Positions 7,978-17,941 of a stretch of 64,000 bases of DNA are shown here, piece by piece; within the stretch, counting starts at the first letter, position 1; every line of letters starts with the position of its first letter. This DNA is from Kosakonia sacchari SP1 (GTDB taxonomy: Bacteria > Pseudomonadota > Gammaproteobacteria > Enterobacterales > Enterobacteriaceae). The stretch spans positions 2,046,001 through 2,110,000 of the forward strand of contig NZ_CP007215.2 in NCBI RefSeq assembly GCF_000300455.3, read 5' to 3'. The translations under genes were made by a program, and so were the position numbers. The notes beneath the pieces are model-generated. The model was given only the letters and a program-made list of their open reading frames with translations. It was not told where the DNA came from and made no database searches.

Positions 7978-9849
7978 ATGGACAGCAAATTACTCGAATA
8001 TTACAACCGCGAACTGGCCTGGCTGCGCGAAATGGGTCAGGAGTTCGCCGGGCGCTACCCGAAAGTTGCCGGGCGTCTGGGCATGCGCGGCATGGACGTC
8101 TCCGACCCGTATGTCGAACGCCTGATGGAAGGTTTTGCCTTTCTGACCTCGCGCGTGCAGTTAAAAATGGATGCCGAGTTCCCGCGTTTCTCCCAGCGTT
8201 TGCTGGAAATGGTCGCGCCGAATTACCTTGCACCCACGCCGTCCATGGCGATTGCCGAACTGCAACCGGACAGCGCGAAAGGCGATTTGAGCAACGGTTT
8301 TGTGGTGCCGCGCGGCACCATGATGGACAGCCAGGTGATGAAAAAGAACGGTGTCACCTGTAGCTACACCACCGCGCATGATGTCACGCTGCTGCCGCTG
8401 AAAATCAGCCAGGTGGAGCTGGGCGGCGTACCCGCCGATCTGCCGCTGGCGCAGGTTGGTTTAAGCCAGCGCGGGGCGCAAAGCGCACTGCGTATTCGCC
8501 TGAGTTGCGACGGCCCGGTCAACCTCAGCCACCTTGATTTCGACCGTCTGGAGTTCTTCTTAAGCGGCCCGGATATGCAGGCGCTGAAACTCCTCGAACT
8601 GATCATGGGTCACCAGGTCGGGATGCTCTGTCAGGCGAACGGGCAGAAAACCCCGCCGCTGGTGCTGGCCGACGATGCGCTGCGCCAGGAAGGGTTTAGC
8701 GCAGACCAGGCGCTGCTGCCGGACGATCTGCGCAACTTTGACGGCTACCGTCTGTTGCAGGAGTACTTTGCTTTTCCGTCGCGTTTCCTGTTTATCAGCC
8801 TGCATGGCTTGCGCACGATGCTGGCGCAAAGTGGCGAAGCGAAGTCCTTCGATATCATCATCCTGCTCGACAAAGCCGATGCGCAGCTTGAACGGGTGGT
8901 GGATAAAAGCCACCTCGCGCTGCACTGCACGCCGGTGATTAACCTGTTCCCGAAAGTGGCGGAACGCCAGAAGCTGAGCGACAGCCTGCATGAGTACCAT
9001 CTGGTGGTCGATAATATTCGTCCGCTGGATTACGAGATTTACGCCGTGACCAAAATTCACGCCAGCATTGATGGGCAGCGTGATGAGCAAACTTTTCGCC
9101 CGTTCTGGAGTAGCTGGAGTCAGGATGAGGGGAATTACGGCGCTTACTTTTCGCTGCGCCGCGAACAGCGAGCGTTATCAGAACATGCGCAGCGTTACGG
9201 CACGCGTACCGGCTACATCGGATCTGAAGTGTTCGCCTCGCTGGTGGATGAACAGCATGCGCCGTGGCGTGAAGAGTTACGCTACATCACCGCCGAAGTG
9301 CTGTGCACCAGCCGCGATCTGCCGCTGATGTTGCAGCAGGATATCGGCCAGTTTGTGTTACCGGATTCGCTGCCGGTCAAAACCTTACAGCTGCGAAAAG
9401 GCCCGACGCCGCCGCGTCCGGCGCTGGCGGAAGGGTTGAGCACCTGGCGGCTGATCAGCCAGTTGCAGATGAACTATTTAAGCCTGATGGATGGCGAAGA
9501 CGGCGCGGGCGCTGCGGCGCTGCGCCAGTTGCTGGGGCTCTATACCCGGCTGGCAGAAGCGCCGGTCGCGCGTCAGATTGAAGGTGTGCGCCACTGTGTG
9601 CTCGAACCGGTACATCGCCGGGTGCCGGAACCCGGGCCGATTGTTTTCGCGCGCGGTATTGGCATCACACTGACGGTCGATGAGCAGGCGTTTTCCGGCT
9701 TCAGCCCGTATCTGTTTGGCAGCGTACTGGAGCGTGTTTTTGCCCGACTGGTGGGCATGAACAGCTTTACCGAATTCACGCTTAAGAGCCAGCAGCGTGG
9801 GGAAGTGGGTTACTGGCCGCCGCGCATGGGCAAGAGGGCGCTGATATGA
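7978..9849 (+). CDS. tssF: T6SS baseplate protein TssF (VasA/ImpG)
   Basis: A 623-residue wedge protein. It starts 2 bases after the tssE stop (TAACGATG). The N-terminal signature of the family is clear (LLEYYNRELAWLREMG, then PYVERLMEGFAFLTSRV and MVAPNYLAPTPSMAI), as is the conserved C-terminal TEFTLKSQQRGEVGYWPPR. TssF pairs with TssG and binds TssE and TssK. The ATGA overlap with tssG shows coupling. Confidence 0.93.
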   Translation: MDSKLLEYYNRELAWLREMGQEFAGRYPKVAGRLGMRGMDVSDPYVERLMEGFAFLTSRVQLKMDAEFPRFSQRLLEMVAPNYLAPTPSMAIAELQPDSAKGDLSNGFVVPRGTMMDSQVMKKNGVTCSYTTAHDVTLLPLKISQVELGGVPADLPLAQVGLSQRGAQSALRIRLSCDGPVNLSHLDFDRLEFFLSGPDMQALKLLELIMGHQVGMLCQANGQKTPPLVLADDALRQEGFSADQALLPDDLRNFDGYRLLQEYFAFPSRFLFISLHGLRTMLAQSGEAKSFDIIILLDKADAQLERVVDKSHLALHCTPVINLFPKVAERQKLSDSLHEYHLVVDNIRPLDYEIYAVTKIHASIDGQRDEQTFRPFWSSWSQDEGNYGAYFSLRREQRALSEHAQRYGTRTGYIGSEVFASLVDEQHAPWREELRYITAEVLCTSRDLPLMLQQDIGQFVLPDSLPVKTLQLRKGPTPPRPALAEGLSTWRLISQLQMNYLSLMDGEDGAGAAALRQLLGLYTRLAEAPVARQIEGVRHCVLEPVHRRVPEPGPIVFARGIGITLTVDEQAFSGFSPYLFGSVLERVFARLVGMNSFTEFTLKSQQRGEVGYWPPRMGKRALI

Positions 9850-10889
9850 CCGAAACGCTGAGCAACGCGCCGGTCATTACGCGCGCCAGTGCGCTGCCGG
9901 AGGCGTTCTGGCAAAACGTGATGGCAACGCCGTGGCGCTACGATCTGTTTACGCTGCTGCGCCACGTTGATGCGCGTGGCGGTGAGCGTTACCCGCTGGG
10001 TCGCGCGCCGCTGCCGCGTTTCGAGCCGTTGCGCATCGGGCAAACACCCTCTCTTGGCTTTGCACCGTCGACACTGTCAAGCGTGCGCCAGCGCGAAAAC
10101 TCGTCGCTGTATGACGTCTCGATTCTGAGTTTTGGCCTGTTTGGCCCCAACGGCCCGCTGCCGGTTCACCTGACTGAATATGCCAGCGAGCGTATTGCGC
10201 ACCACCAGGATGACAGCCTGAGCGCCTTCGCCGATCTCTTTCATCACCGCCTGGCGCTGCTGTTTTATCGCGCCTGGGCCGATGCGCAGCCGACCGTTTC
10301 ACTGGATCGCCAGGATAACAAACGTTTTGAGCAGTACATCGCCTCGCTGATCGGCATGGGCCAGCCAGGACAACTGGAAAAAGGCAGTTTAAGCCCGCAC
10401 GCGCGCTTTGCTCTGGCCGGGCATCTGACCCGTAACGGACGCGACCCGGAAGGACTGGCGAAGATCCTGCGCAGCTATTTCAACGTGCCGGTCACCATTG
10501 TCGAAAACGTGCCGCAGTGGATGCCGCTCAGCGAACGTGAACGCGCGCGCTTACAGGGCGGGCGACACGCGCCGCGCCTCGGACAATCGGCATTTCTTGG
10601 CGAAGCTGTGCGCGATGTGTGCCATAAGTTTCGCATCGAAATTGGCCCGCTTCCCGTTGATACCTATCGGCGTTTTATGCCGGGTGAAAAATATGTCGCT
10701 GCGCTACGCGACTGGGTGCGCCAGTATCTGGGCATTGAGTACCAGTGGGCGGTGAAAGTGATTTTGCGCAGTGAAGATGTCGCCGGTGCCACGCTTGGCG
10801 GGGCCGGGCGTCTGGGTTACAGCGCCTGGCTTGGCGCTCAGCCCAGGCCGCAAGCGCGAGGAGATTTAGTTTTCAGCCCGGAGGGATAA
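9846..10889 (+). CDS. tssG: T6SS baseplate protein TssG (VasB/ImpH)
   Basis: A 347-residue protein starting in a 4-base overlap with tssF. Family features: PWRYDLFTLLRHVDARGGERYPLGR near the start, FGPNGPLPVHLTEYA, and FYRAWADAQPTVSLDR. It holds the two TssF copies in the baseplate wedge. It is the last gene of the tagH-tssG run before a 113-bp gap. The C-terminus is Arg/Pro-rich and ordinary for the family. Confidence 0.93.
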   Translation: MTETLSNAPVITRASALPEAFWQNVMATPWRYDLFTLLRHVDARGGERYPLGRAPLPRFEPLRIGQTPSLGFAPSTLSSVRQRENSSLYDVSILSFGLFGPNGPLPVHLTEYASERIAHHQDDSLSAFADLFHHRLALLFYRAWADAQPTVSLDRQDNKRFEQYIASLIGMGQPGQLEKGSLSPHARFALAGHLTRNGRDPEGLAKILRSYFNVPVTIVENVPQWMPLSERERARLQGGRHAPRLGQSAFLGEAVRDVCHKFRIEIGPLPVDTYRRFMPGEKYVAALRDWVRQYLGIEYQWAVKVILRSEDVAGATLGGAGRLGYSAWLGAQPRPQARGDLVFSPEG

Positions 10890-10925
10890 CCTCCGTTGTT
10901 AGTTTCCTGGTCTGACGTACGCACA

Positions 10926-10969
10926 CATCCTGCATGTCGTATCGCACGACGAGCTGGCTTGTCAGGATG
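10926..10969 (+). other. Structured leader in front of clpV
   Basis: CATCCTG (10926-10932) pairs with CAGGATG (10963-10969) around an inner GTCGT/ACGAC hairpin (10936-10950). No T-run follows. It may set the expression of clpV relative to the baseplate genes. No function has been shown. Confidence 0.4.
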
Positions 10970-11002
10970 ACTGCAAACTAATTATGAATAATGGATGAAC
11001 TC

Positions 11003-13621
11003 ATGTCAGAAATCAGCCGCGCCGTTCTGTTCGGCAAACTCGATACGCTGTTATTTACCTCGCTGGAAAGCGCCACCGCCTTTTGCAAGCTGCGTGGCAA
11101 CCCGTATGTGGAGCTGGTTCACTGGCTGCATCAACTGATGCAACAGACGGACGGCGATCTGCAGCAGGTTATTCGCCACTTTTCGCTGGATGAAGAGGCG
11201 CTGACGCGCGATATCGTCGCAGCGCTGGACAAACTGCCGCGTGGCGCAAGTTCGGTTTCCGACTTGTCAGAACACATTGATACCGCCGTTGAACGCGCGT
11301 GGGTGTATGGCTCGTTAAAATATGGCGTGACGCGCATTCGTGGCGGCCATCTGCTGGCCGGGATCCTGAAAACCTGGAGCCTGGCGAACGTGCTGAAAGG
11401 CATTTCGCCGCAGTTTGAGCGTATCAGCGCCGATGCGTTGCTGGATAACTTCGACGCCATTTTCGCCAACAGCAAAGAGAGCCAGCAAGTCACCGTGGCG
11501 CTGAACGATGACGCGGGCGCAGGCGTACCGCAACAGCAGGGCACGCTGGCGCAGTATGGTCAGGATCTGACCGCCCGGGCGCGCGATGGTAAAATCGACC
11601 CGGTCGTGGGACGTGATGAAGAGATCCGCCAGATGGTGGATATTCTGATGCGTCGCCGCCAGAACAACCCATTACTGACCGGTGAAGCGGGCGTCGGTAA
11701 AACGGCGGTTGTTGAAGGGCTGGCGCTGCGCATTGCAGCAGGCGATGTGCCGGAACCGCTGGAAAATGTGCAACTGTGGCTGCTGGATATCGGCATGTTA
11801 CAGGCGGGCGCGGGAATGAAGGGCGAATTTGAAGCGCGTTTACAGTCGCTGATTAACGAAGTGCAATCGAGCCCGACGCCGATCATTCTGTTTATCGACG
11901 AAATCCACACGCTGATTGGCGCCGGCGGCCAGCAGGGTACGGGCGATGCCGCTAACCTGCTGAAACCGGCGCTGGCACGTGGTCAGCTTCGCACCATCGG
12001 CGCGACCACCTGGGCGGAATACAAAAAATACATTGAGAAAGATCCGGCGCTGACCCGCCGTTTCCAGACGGTACAGGTCGCGGAGCCCGACGAAGAAAAA
12101 GCGGTACTGATGCTGCGCAGCACCGTTTCCGCACTGGAAAAACACCACCGTGTGCTGCTGCTGGATGAAGCGGTTGTCGCGGCGGTAAAACTCTCGCACC
12201 GCTACATTCCGGCGCGCCAGTTGCCGGATAAAGCCGTTGCGCTGCTCGACACCGCCTGTGCGCGCGTCGCGGTAAGCCAAAGTTCACCGCCGCCGCAATT
12301 AGAAGATTGCCTGCACCGCATCGCCGCGCTGGACGTGGAAGTTGAGATTGCCAACCGTGAAGCGAAAATGGCGACCGGTGAAAGTGATCGTGTGGAGAAA
12401 TTGCAGGTTGAGCTGGAAAAACTGGCGCAACAACGCGACGAACTGACGGCGCGCTGGGAGCAGGAGCAGGCGCTGGTTGACGCGATCATTGCCTTGCGCG
12501 CGCAGCTACACACCTCGCCGGAAGAGGCGCTGACCGATTTACGCGCCACGCTGACGCAACAGCAGGCCGAACTGCGGGCTCTACAGGGCGACGCGCCGCT
12601 GCTGTTTACCTCGGTCGATGCCAACGTGGTCGCCGCCGTGGTTTCCGACTGGACCGGCATCCCGCTGGGCCGGATGGTGAAAAACGAAATCGACGCGGTG
12701 TTAAAACTGGCCGATACCCTGAACGAACGCGTGATTGGACAGCGCCACGGTCTGGAACTGATTGCCAAACGGGTACAGACTTCACGCGCGCGGCTGGACG
12801 ATCCGAACAAACCGGTGGGCGTGTTTATGCTGTGCGGCCCGTCCGGTGTCGGTAAAACCGAAACTGCGCTGGCGCTGGCGGAGTCGCTGTACGGCGGCGA
12901 GCAGAACGTTATTACCATCAACATGAGTGAATTCCAGGAAGCGCACACGGTTTCCACGCTGAAAGGTGCGCCTCCGGGCTACGTTGGTTACGGTGAAGGC
13001 GGCGTGTTAACCGAAGCGGTGCGCCGCCGTCCTTATAGCGTGGTGCTGCTCGATGAAATCGAAAAAGCCCACCCTGACGTACACGAAATCTTTTTCCAGG
13101 TGTTCGATAAAGGCTGGATGGAAGATGGCGAAGGCCGGCATATTGATTTTCGTAACACCATTATTATTCTCACCTCCAACGTCGGGACTGAGCTGATTAC
13201 CGGCATGTGCGCCGATCCGGAACTGATGCCGGAACCGGATGCCCTGCGCGACGCGCTGCGCCCACCGCTGTTGCAGGTTTTCCCGCCCGCGCTGCTGGGC
13301 CGTTTGCTGGTGGTGCCGTACTACCCGCTCAGCGACGAGATGCTGGCGATGATTGTGCGCCTGCAGCTTAAACGCATTCAGCGCCGCCTGGCGGACAACC
13401 ACGGGATTGTGTCGGAAGTGGACGATAGCGTGGTGGCGAAAATTGTTGCCCGCTGTACGGAAGTCGAATCAGGCGGCCGTATGGTGGACGCCATCCTTAC
13501 CAATACACTGCTGCCGCTGATGAGCCAGCTATTACTCGACGCCAGCGCGCGCGACGAGCAATATAAGCGCTTACGGGTCACGTTTGAGCAGGGTGAGTTT
13601 CACTGTCAGTTTGCGGCGTAA
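11003..13621 (+). CDS. clpV: T6SS sheath-recycling ATPase ClpV (TssH)
   Basis: An 872-residue class I Clp ATPase. The ATG at 11003 gives the family start MSEISRAVLFGKL and has GGATGA before it; an ATG at 10991 adds four residues. Two AAA+ modules are seen: Walker A at 227-234 (GEAGVGKT) with Walker B ILFIDEIHTL, and Walker A at 612-619 (GPSGVGKT) with VVLLDEIEKAHPD. A coiled-coil middle region rich in Glu/Gln lies between. It lacks a ClpP-binding loop role here and unfolds the contracted TssB/TssC sheath for reuse. Confidence 0.95.
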   Translation: MSEISRAVLFGKLDTLLFTSLESATAFCKLRGNPYVELVHWLHQLMQQTDGDLQQVIRHFSLDEEALTRDIVAALDKLPRGASSVSDLSEHIDTAVERAWVYGSLKYGVTRIRGGHLLAGILKTWSLANVLKGISPQFERISADALLDNFDAIFANSKESQQVTVALNDDAGAGVPQQQGTLAQYGQDLTARARDGKIDPVVGRDEEIRQMVDILMRRRQNNPLLTGEAGVGKTAVVEGLALRIAAGDVPEPLENVQLWLLDIGMLQAGAGMKGEFEARLQSLINEVQSSPTPIILFIDEIHTLIGAGGQQGTGDAANLLKPALARGQLRTIGATTWAEYKKYIEKDPALTRRFQTVQVAEPDEEKAVLMLRSTVSALEKHHRVLLLDEAVVAAVKLSHRYIPARQLPDKAVALLDTACARVAVSQSSPPPQLEDCLHRIAALDVEVEIANREAKMATGESDRVEKLQVELEKLAQQRDELTARWEQEQALVDAIIALRAQLHTSPEEALTDLRATLTQQQAELRALQGDAPLLFTSVDANVVAAVVSDWTGIPLGRMVKNEIDAVLKLADTLNERVIGQRHGLELIAKRVQTSRARLDDPNKPVGVFMLCGPSGVGKTETALALAESLYGGEQNVITINMSEFQEAHTVSTLKGAPPGYVGYGEGGVLTEAVRRRPYSVVLLDEIEKAHPDVHEIFFQVFDKGWMEDGEGRHIDFRNTIIILTSNVGTELITGMCADPELMPEPDALRDALRPPLLQVFPPALLGRLLVVPYYPLSDEMLAMIVRLQLKRIQRRLADNHGIVSEVDDSVVAKIVARCTEVESGGRMVDAILTNTLLPLMSQLLLDASARDEQYKRLRVTFEQGEFHCQFAA

Positions 13622-13647
13622 AGCCATTATCAAGAGAGTTTTCCAAT

Positions 13648-15114
13648 ATGACGGATCACGATAACAACCGGAGTGTACCGAATGCACTGCCACCGGGATA
13701 TCGCTTCAACGAGTTTGAAATTTTAGAAGTGATCGGCGGCGGTGGTTTTGGCATCGTCTATCGCGCCAAGGATCACCAGCTTGAGCGAACCATCGCGATT
13801 AAAGAGTTTATGCCGTCGTCGCTGGCGGTACGTAATGATGACATGACGCTGGTGCTGCGTAGCGAGCGCTTCAGTAAAGCGTTTACCGCCGGGCTGAACA
13901 GTTTTATTCAGGAGGCGCGCCTGCTGGCGCGCTTCAACCACCCGAACTTGCTGCATGTGCTGCGTTTCTGGGTGCAGAACGACACCGCCTACATGGGAAC
14001 GGTGTTTTACAGCGGCACCACGCTTTCCCGCCTGCGTGAAAAGAACCCGACGCTGATTAATGAAGCGTGGATCCGCCGCATGCTGCCGATGCTGCTGGGC
14101 GCTATCAAAACTATTCATGACGAAGGCTATCTGCACCGTGATATCTCGCTGGATAACATCCAGATTCAGGATAACGGCCTGCCGGTATTGCTCGATTTCG
14201 GCTCTGCGCGTCGCAGTATTGGCTCGGTTTCCGATGAAACTGAAACGATGTTGCGTCCGGGTTATGCGCCGATTGAACAATACACCGACGATAACGAAAG
14301 CGAGCAGGGGCCGTGGACCGATATTTACGCCCTTGGCGCGGTGCTGCACACGCTGATTATTGGCTCACCGCCGCCGGTAAGCGTGGTGCGCAGCATTCAG
14401 GACACTTATGTCCCGCTGACGCAGCGCGGTTTGCCGGGGTATTCACACACGCTGTTGCAGGCGGTGGACCGCGCGCTGTCGCTGAAAATGGAAGACCGTC
14501 CGCAAACGGTGGATGAATTCGCCGCGCTGATTGAAATGCCGGTCGCCGGCATCGACGACGTCATGAGCGTAAAACAGCCGGGCACCATGCTGGTGCCGGT
14601 GGAAGAAACACCGGAAAAAACCGATGCGCTGAGTAGCGTGAAACGTTACAAAGTGCCGGGGCTGGTGGCAGCGGGCGTTATCGTTGGGGTGATTGCGGGG
14701 GCGGCACTGTTTGGCGGAAGTTCCTCGCCGGACACAGCGGCGACGCAGAATGCCAGCAACACCGATCAGCAGCAAACCACACAGCAGGCCGCTGAACCGC
14801 CGCGCCAGACCGTGCAGGAGACAACTACCGCACCTGCGGCGACCCCTTCGCAAACCACGCAGGCACAAAGCCAGACTACTGCGCCTGCGGTGCAAGAGCC
14901 GGTTGCGCAGATTTTTGTGCGTATGAACGAGGGCGAAAAACTGACGCTCAACGGCGAAGCGCAGTCTGTTTCTCCGGCTACCAACGGTTTTGCTTCACTG
15001 AAGCTGCAACCGGGGCGTTACAACCTGGTACTGCAGGGCAACGGTCAGACCCGCAGCCAGACCATTACTATTGGGCAGCCAGGCACCTGGCTGATTAACC
15101 CGCAAGCACAATAG
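13648..15114 (+). CDS. ppkA: T6SS Ser/Thr protein kinase PpkA-like, membrane-anchored
   Basis: A 488-residue protein. Residues 20-300 form a eukaryotic-type kinase: Gly-rich loop VIGGGGFGIVYRAKD, K52 in AIKEF, catalytic HRDISLDN (H163-R164-D165, N170) and LLDFGSARR (D183). HRDIS replaces the usual HRDLK, so the catalytic-loop Lys is a Ser. One membrane segment lies at about 336-356. The outer part is a long Thr/Gln/Ala-rich linker and a small beta domain (VRMNEGEKLTLNGEA) that resembles a PEGA-like module. It should phosphorylate TagH. Confidence 0.87.
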   Translation: MTDHDNNRSVPNALPPGYRFNEFEILEVIGGGGFGIVYRAKDHQLERTIAIKEFMPSSLAVRNDDMTLVLRSERFSKAFTAGLNSFIQEARLLARFNHPNLLHVLRFWVQNDTAYMGTVFYSGTTLSRLREKNPTLINEAWIRRMLPMLLGAIKTIHDEGYLHRDISLDNIQIQDNGLPVLLDFGSARRSIGSVSDETETMLRPGYAPIEQYTDDNESEQGPWTDIYALGAVLHTLIIGSPPPVSVVRSIQDTYVPLTQRGLPGYSHTLLQAVDRALSLKMEDRPQTVDEFAALIEMPVAGIDDVMSVKQPGTMLVPVEETPEKTDALSSVKRYKVPGLVAAGVIVGVIAGAALFGGSSSPDTAATQNASNTDQQQTTQQAAEPPRQTVQETTTAPAATPSQTTQAQSQTTAPAVQEPVAQIFVRMNEGEKLTLNGEAQSVSPATNGFASLKLQPGRYNLVLQGNGQTRSQTITIGQPGTWLINPQAQ

Positions 15115-15125
15115 TGATGATCCCT

Positions 15126-15179
15126 CCGGGCTGACGCCCGGTAGCGTGCGGGAAGCCATTCCCGCGCGCGTCATTTTTC
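15126..15179 (+). terminator. Double hairpin terminator after ppkA
   Basis: CCGGGC-TGAC-GCCCGG (15126-15141) is followed by an 11-bp stem GCGTGCGGGAA-GCCA-TTCCCGCGCGC (15144-15169) and then CATTTTT. A third hairpin, CATTGCA/TGCAATG, lies at 15181-15200. This separates the core T6SS operon from the vgrG island. Confidence 0.8.
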
Positions 15180-15256
15180 ACATTGCATGATGGTGCAATG
15201 TCTTCTCGTAGCAATAACAACGCTCGTCTCGCTCGTTATATTAAAAAGACAGAACT

Positions 15257-15634
15257 ATGAATTTATTAACACACAGCAATCAGGGTGGCGGTGAATTTAC
15301 GTTTGTCGTATCGCGAAGTAATGCAAAAGCTGACGATAAAGTTCACGCCCTCGCTGCCCGAAAAACGCGTGAGCTGGAGATGACGCTCATTGATTTTCAT
15401 CTTGAATCGTCGGAAATGCTGGAAGTGGACGGTTATCCCGCCGTGGAGCTCTTCTATCAGTTTAAAAATGACAACCACGTTATCTTCCAGCGCCAAACGC
15501 TAATTTTGCTCGACGATCCCGCCGGGAAAAAAATGGTGAGCTACGTGGGCACCTGCCCTGGCGAATTCAGCGAAGAACATCAAAAGCAATATCAACAAAT
15601 CATCCAGAGTATTAAATTTCATCGTGCAAAATAG
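15257..15634 (+). CDS. Eag-type (DUF1795/DcrB-like) T6SS chaperone, N-terminus shorter than usual
   Basis: A 125-residue protein of the DUF1795 family (EFTFVVSRSN ... DGYPAVELFYQFKNDNHVIFQRQTLILLDD ... FSEEHQKQYQQIIQSIKF). Eag members cover hydrophobic segments of T6SS effectors before loading on VgrG, and the vgrG gene 60 bases downstream fits. The usual first ~20 residues (an EG...LP..W.D strand) are missing. A TAA at 15242 closes the frame upstream, so it cannot be extended. It may be a short natural form or a decayed gene. No obvious transmembrane effector partner is visible. Confidence 0.65.
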   Translation: MNLLTHSNQGGGEFTFVVSRSNAKADDKVHALAARKTRELEMTLIDFHLESSEMLEVDGYPAVELFYQFKNDNHVIFQRQTLILLDDPAGKKMVSYVGTCPGEFSEEHQKQYQQIIQSIKFHRAK

Positions 15635-15694
15635 CGTGCTGGTTTAACCGTGCGCTGATTGCCGCTGACAGACATTGAGTAGGGATCTCTCGTT

Positions 15695-17926
15695 ATGCAG
15701 AACAGAATCACGGCGACGTTACCCGTCGAGGGTTTACTTTTCTGGAAACTTGCCGGGCGCGAAGCGCTGTCGGAGTCATTTACGCTGGCGCTGACGGTGT
15801 TGAGCACCGATGCGCGGGTCGATCGCAGCAAACTGCTGGGTCAATCCGCAACCGTCAATATTCCCACCCAGGGAATGGGTACGCGCTATATCAACGGCAA
15901 AATCACCCGCGTGGCGGTGAGCGCCGTTGAACTTTCGGGAACGCGTTACGCGGTGTATCAGCTCACCGTGGAGCCGGATTTGTGGCCGATGAAACGCGAC
16001 CGCAACCTGCGTATCTTCCAGGGCCAGACTGCGCCGCAGATAGTGAAAACGCTGCTCGGCGAATATCAGGTGAACGTGGAAGATAAGCTGACCGGCAGCT
16101 ACCGCACCTGGGATTACTGCGTGCAGTACCAAGAATCGAGCCTCGATTTCATCAGCCGTCTGATGGAGCTTGAGGGCATCGCCTACCATTTCCGCCACGA
16201 AGCCGACCGCCATGTGCTGGTGCTGACTGACGCGGCGACCGAACATCAGCCCTTCAGCGGCTACGAAACCATTCCCTATCACCAGACGCCGTCCGGCGGC
16301 AGCACGGATGAAGAGGGCATCAGCCAGTGGGCGCTGGAGGACAGCGTGACGCCGGGCATTTACAGCCTCGATGATTACGACTTCCGCAAACCGAACGCGT
16401 GGCTGTTCCAGGCGCGGCAGAACCCGGCGTCGCCGCAGCCGGGCAGCATTGATGTCTATGACTGGCCGGGGCGTTTTGTCGAGCACGGTCACGGGGAGTA
16501 TTACGCGCGTATCCGCCAGGAGCGCTGGCAGGTGGAGCACCAGCAGATTCAGGGCACCGCCACGGCGGTTGGCGTAGCACCCGGGAACACCTTCGCGCTG
16601 TATAACGCGCCGTTTTTCAGTGATAACGGCGAGTACCTGACCACCGAAGCGAACTACTTTTTCGAGGAAAACCGCTACGCCAGCGGCTCTGACGGCGAAA
16701 CGGTGCACCGCATCGATTTCACCGTGATCCCGTCGTCGGTGGTGTTCCGCCCGGCGGCGGTGACGGCGTGGCCGAAGACCTACGGTCCGCAGACGGCGAA
16801 AGTGGTCGGGCCGCAGGGCGAGAGTATCTGGACGGATAAATATGGCCGGGTGAAGGTGAAATTCCACTGGGACCGGCTGGCGAAAGGCGATGACACCAGC
16901 TCCTGCTGGGTGCGTGTGTCGAGTGCCTGGGCGGGGCAGGGCTTCGGCGGGGTACAAATCCCGCGCGTGGGCGACGAAGTGGTGATCGACTTTATCAACG
17001 GCGACCCGGACCGGCCGATCGTCACCGGGCGTGTCTATAACGAATCCAGCATGCCGCCGTGGACACTGCCGGATGATTCAACGCGCATGGGCTTTATGAC
17101 CCGCAGTAAAGACGGTAGCAAAGACAACGCCAGCTACCTGTTTTTTGAGGATCGCGCCGGGAGCGAAGCTGTCGAGTTGCATTCCGAAAAAGATATGAAA
17201 GTCTCGGTGGAAAATGACAAGACGGTCAACATTGACGGCAATCGTACGACGACCATTCTGAAAGAGCAGAAAGACGATGTCACCGGCGACGCCTCGTTCC
17301 ACTATCGCGCGAAGCGCACGACTACGGTAGATGAAGCGGAAACCACCACCTTCAACAACAGCCAGACGGAAACCATCAAGAATGGGCGTACGCTGAATAT
17401 CACCAGCGGCGGTGATGTTGTGACTGTGAAAGAGGGGCGCATCACGGAGGTGGAAGGTACCGAGTCGCATCATGTTACCGGGCTGGTGACAGAGAAATTT
17501 GACAGTGGTCAGATGACGACTATTGAAGGGGGATTGACTGTCGATGTTAATAGCGGTAACTGGACGCAAAATGTCAATGGTGGGACGATAACTATCAGTA
17601 GCCCTAACTTGATAAAGATCAGCAGTAAACAACAAATAGTTTTTGAGGCTCCTGATGCACTTTTCAAACCAAAATTTCATACATTAACGGTCACCGGTTT
17701 TAGCGAAAGTTTTGTTGGGAACTCTATTTCTGGAACATTGACTGCGTTTGCTGCAGTAGGTTTAACAAATACTTTTAATGGGTTATCGAATTCTTTTAAA
17801 GTAAAAGAATTTTCTAAAACTCTTTTTAAGAAAGAAGCGAATGCAACGGTGATAAATTTTGGCATAACAAATATTACCAATAGAACAATAAACGTTACAA
17901 ATAATGCACTTTATATCATTACATGA
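15695..17926 (+). CDS. vgrG: VgrG spike protein (TssI) with AT-rich variable C-terminus
   Basis: A 743-residue spike protein. Gp27-like region: residues 1-350 (LPVEGLLFWKLAGREALSESF ... DYCVQYQESSLDFISRLMELEGIAYHF). Gp5 OB fold: around 370-450 (IWTDKYGRVKVKFHWDR, SSCWVRVSSAWAG). A beta-helical needle with TTT..T and EGG-type repeats follows to about residue 625. From about base 17560 the base composition turns AT-rich, and the tail (about 120 residues, Asn/Thr/Phe-rich) is unlike the rest. The boundary suggests recombination of the tip. No enzyme motif is seen in the tail, which may dock cargo. Confidence 0.93.
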   Translation: MQNRITATLPVEGLLFWKLAGREALSESFTLALTVLSTDARVDRSKLLGQSATVNIPTQGMGTRYINGKITRVAVSAVELSGTRYAVYQLTVEPDLWPMKRDRNLRIFQGQTAPQIVKTLLGEYQVNVEDKLTGSYRTWDYCVQYQESSLDFISRLMELEGIAYHFRHEADRHVLVLTDAATEHQPFSGYETIPYHQTPSGGSTDEEGISQWALEDSVTPGIYSLDDYDFRKPNAWLFQARQNPASPQPGSIDVYDWPGRFVEHGHGEYYARIRQERWQVEHQQIQGTATAVGVAPGNTFALYNAPFFSDNGEYLTTEANYFFEENRYASGSDGETVHRIDFTVIPSSVVFRPAAVTAWPKTYGPQTAKVVGPQGESIWTDKYGRVKVKFHWDRLAKGDDTSSCWVRVSSAWAGQGFGGVQIPRVGDEVVIDFINGDPDRPIVTGRVYNESSMPPWTLPDDSTRMGFMTRSKDGSKDNASYLFFEDRAGSEAVELHSEKDMKVSVENDKTVNIDGNRTTTILKEQKDDVTGDASFHYRAKRTTTVDEAETTTFNNSQTETIKNGRTLNITSGGDVVTVKEGRITEVEGTESHHVTGLVTEKFDSGQMTTIEGGLTVDVNSGNWTQNVNGGTITISSPNLIKISSKQQIVFEAPDALFKPKFHTLTVTGFSESFVGNSISGTLTAFAAVGLTNTFNGLSNSFKVKEFSKTLFKKEANATVINFGITNITNRTINVTNNALYIIT

Positions 17927-17941
17927 TTGTTGAGGTACAAA

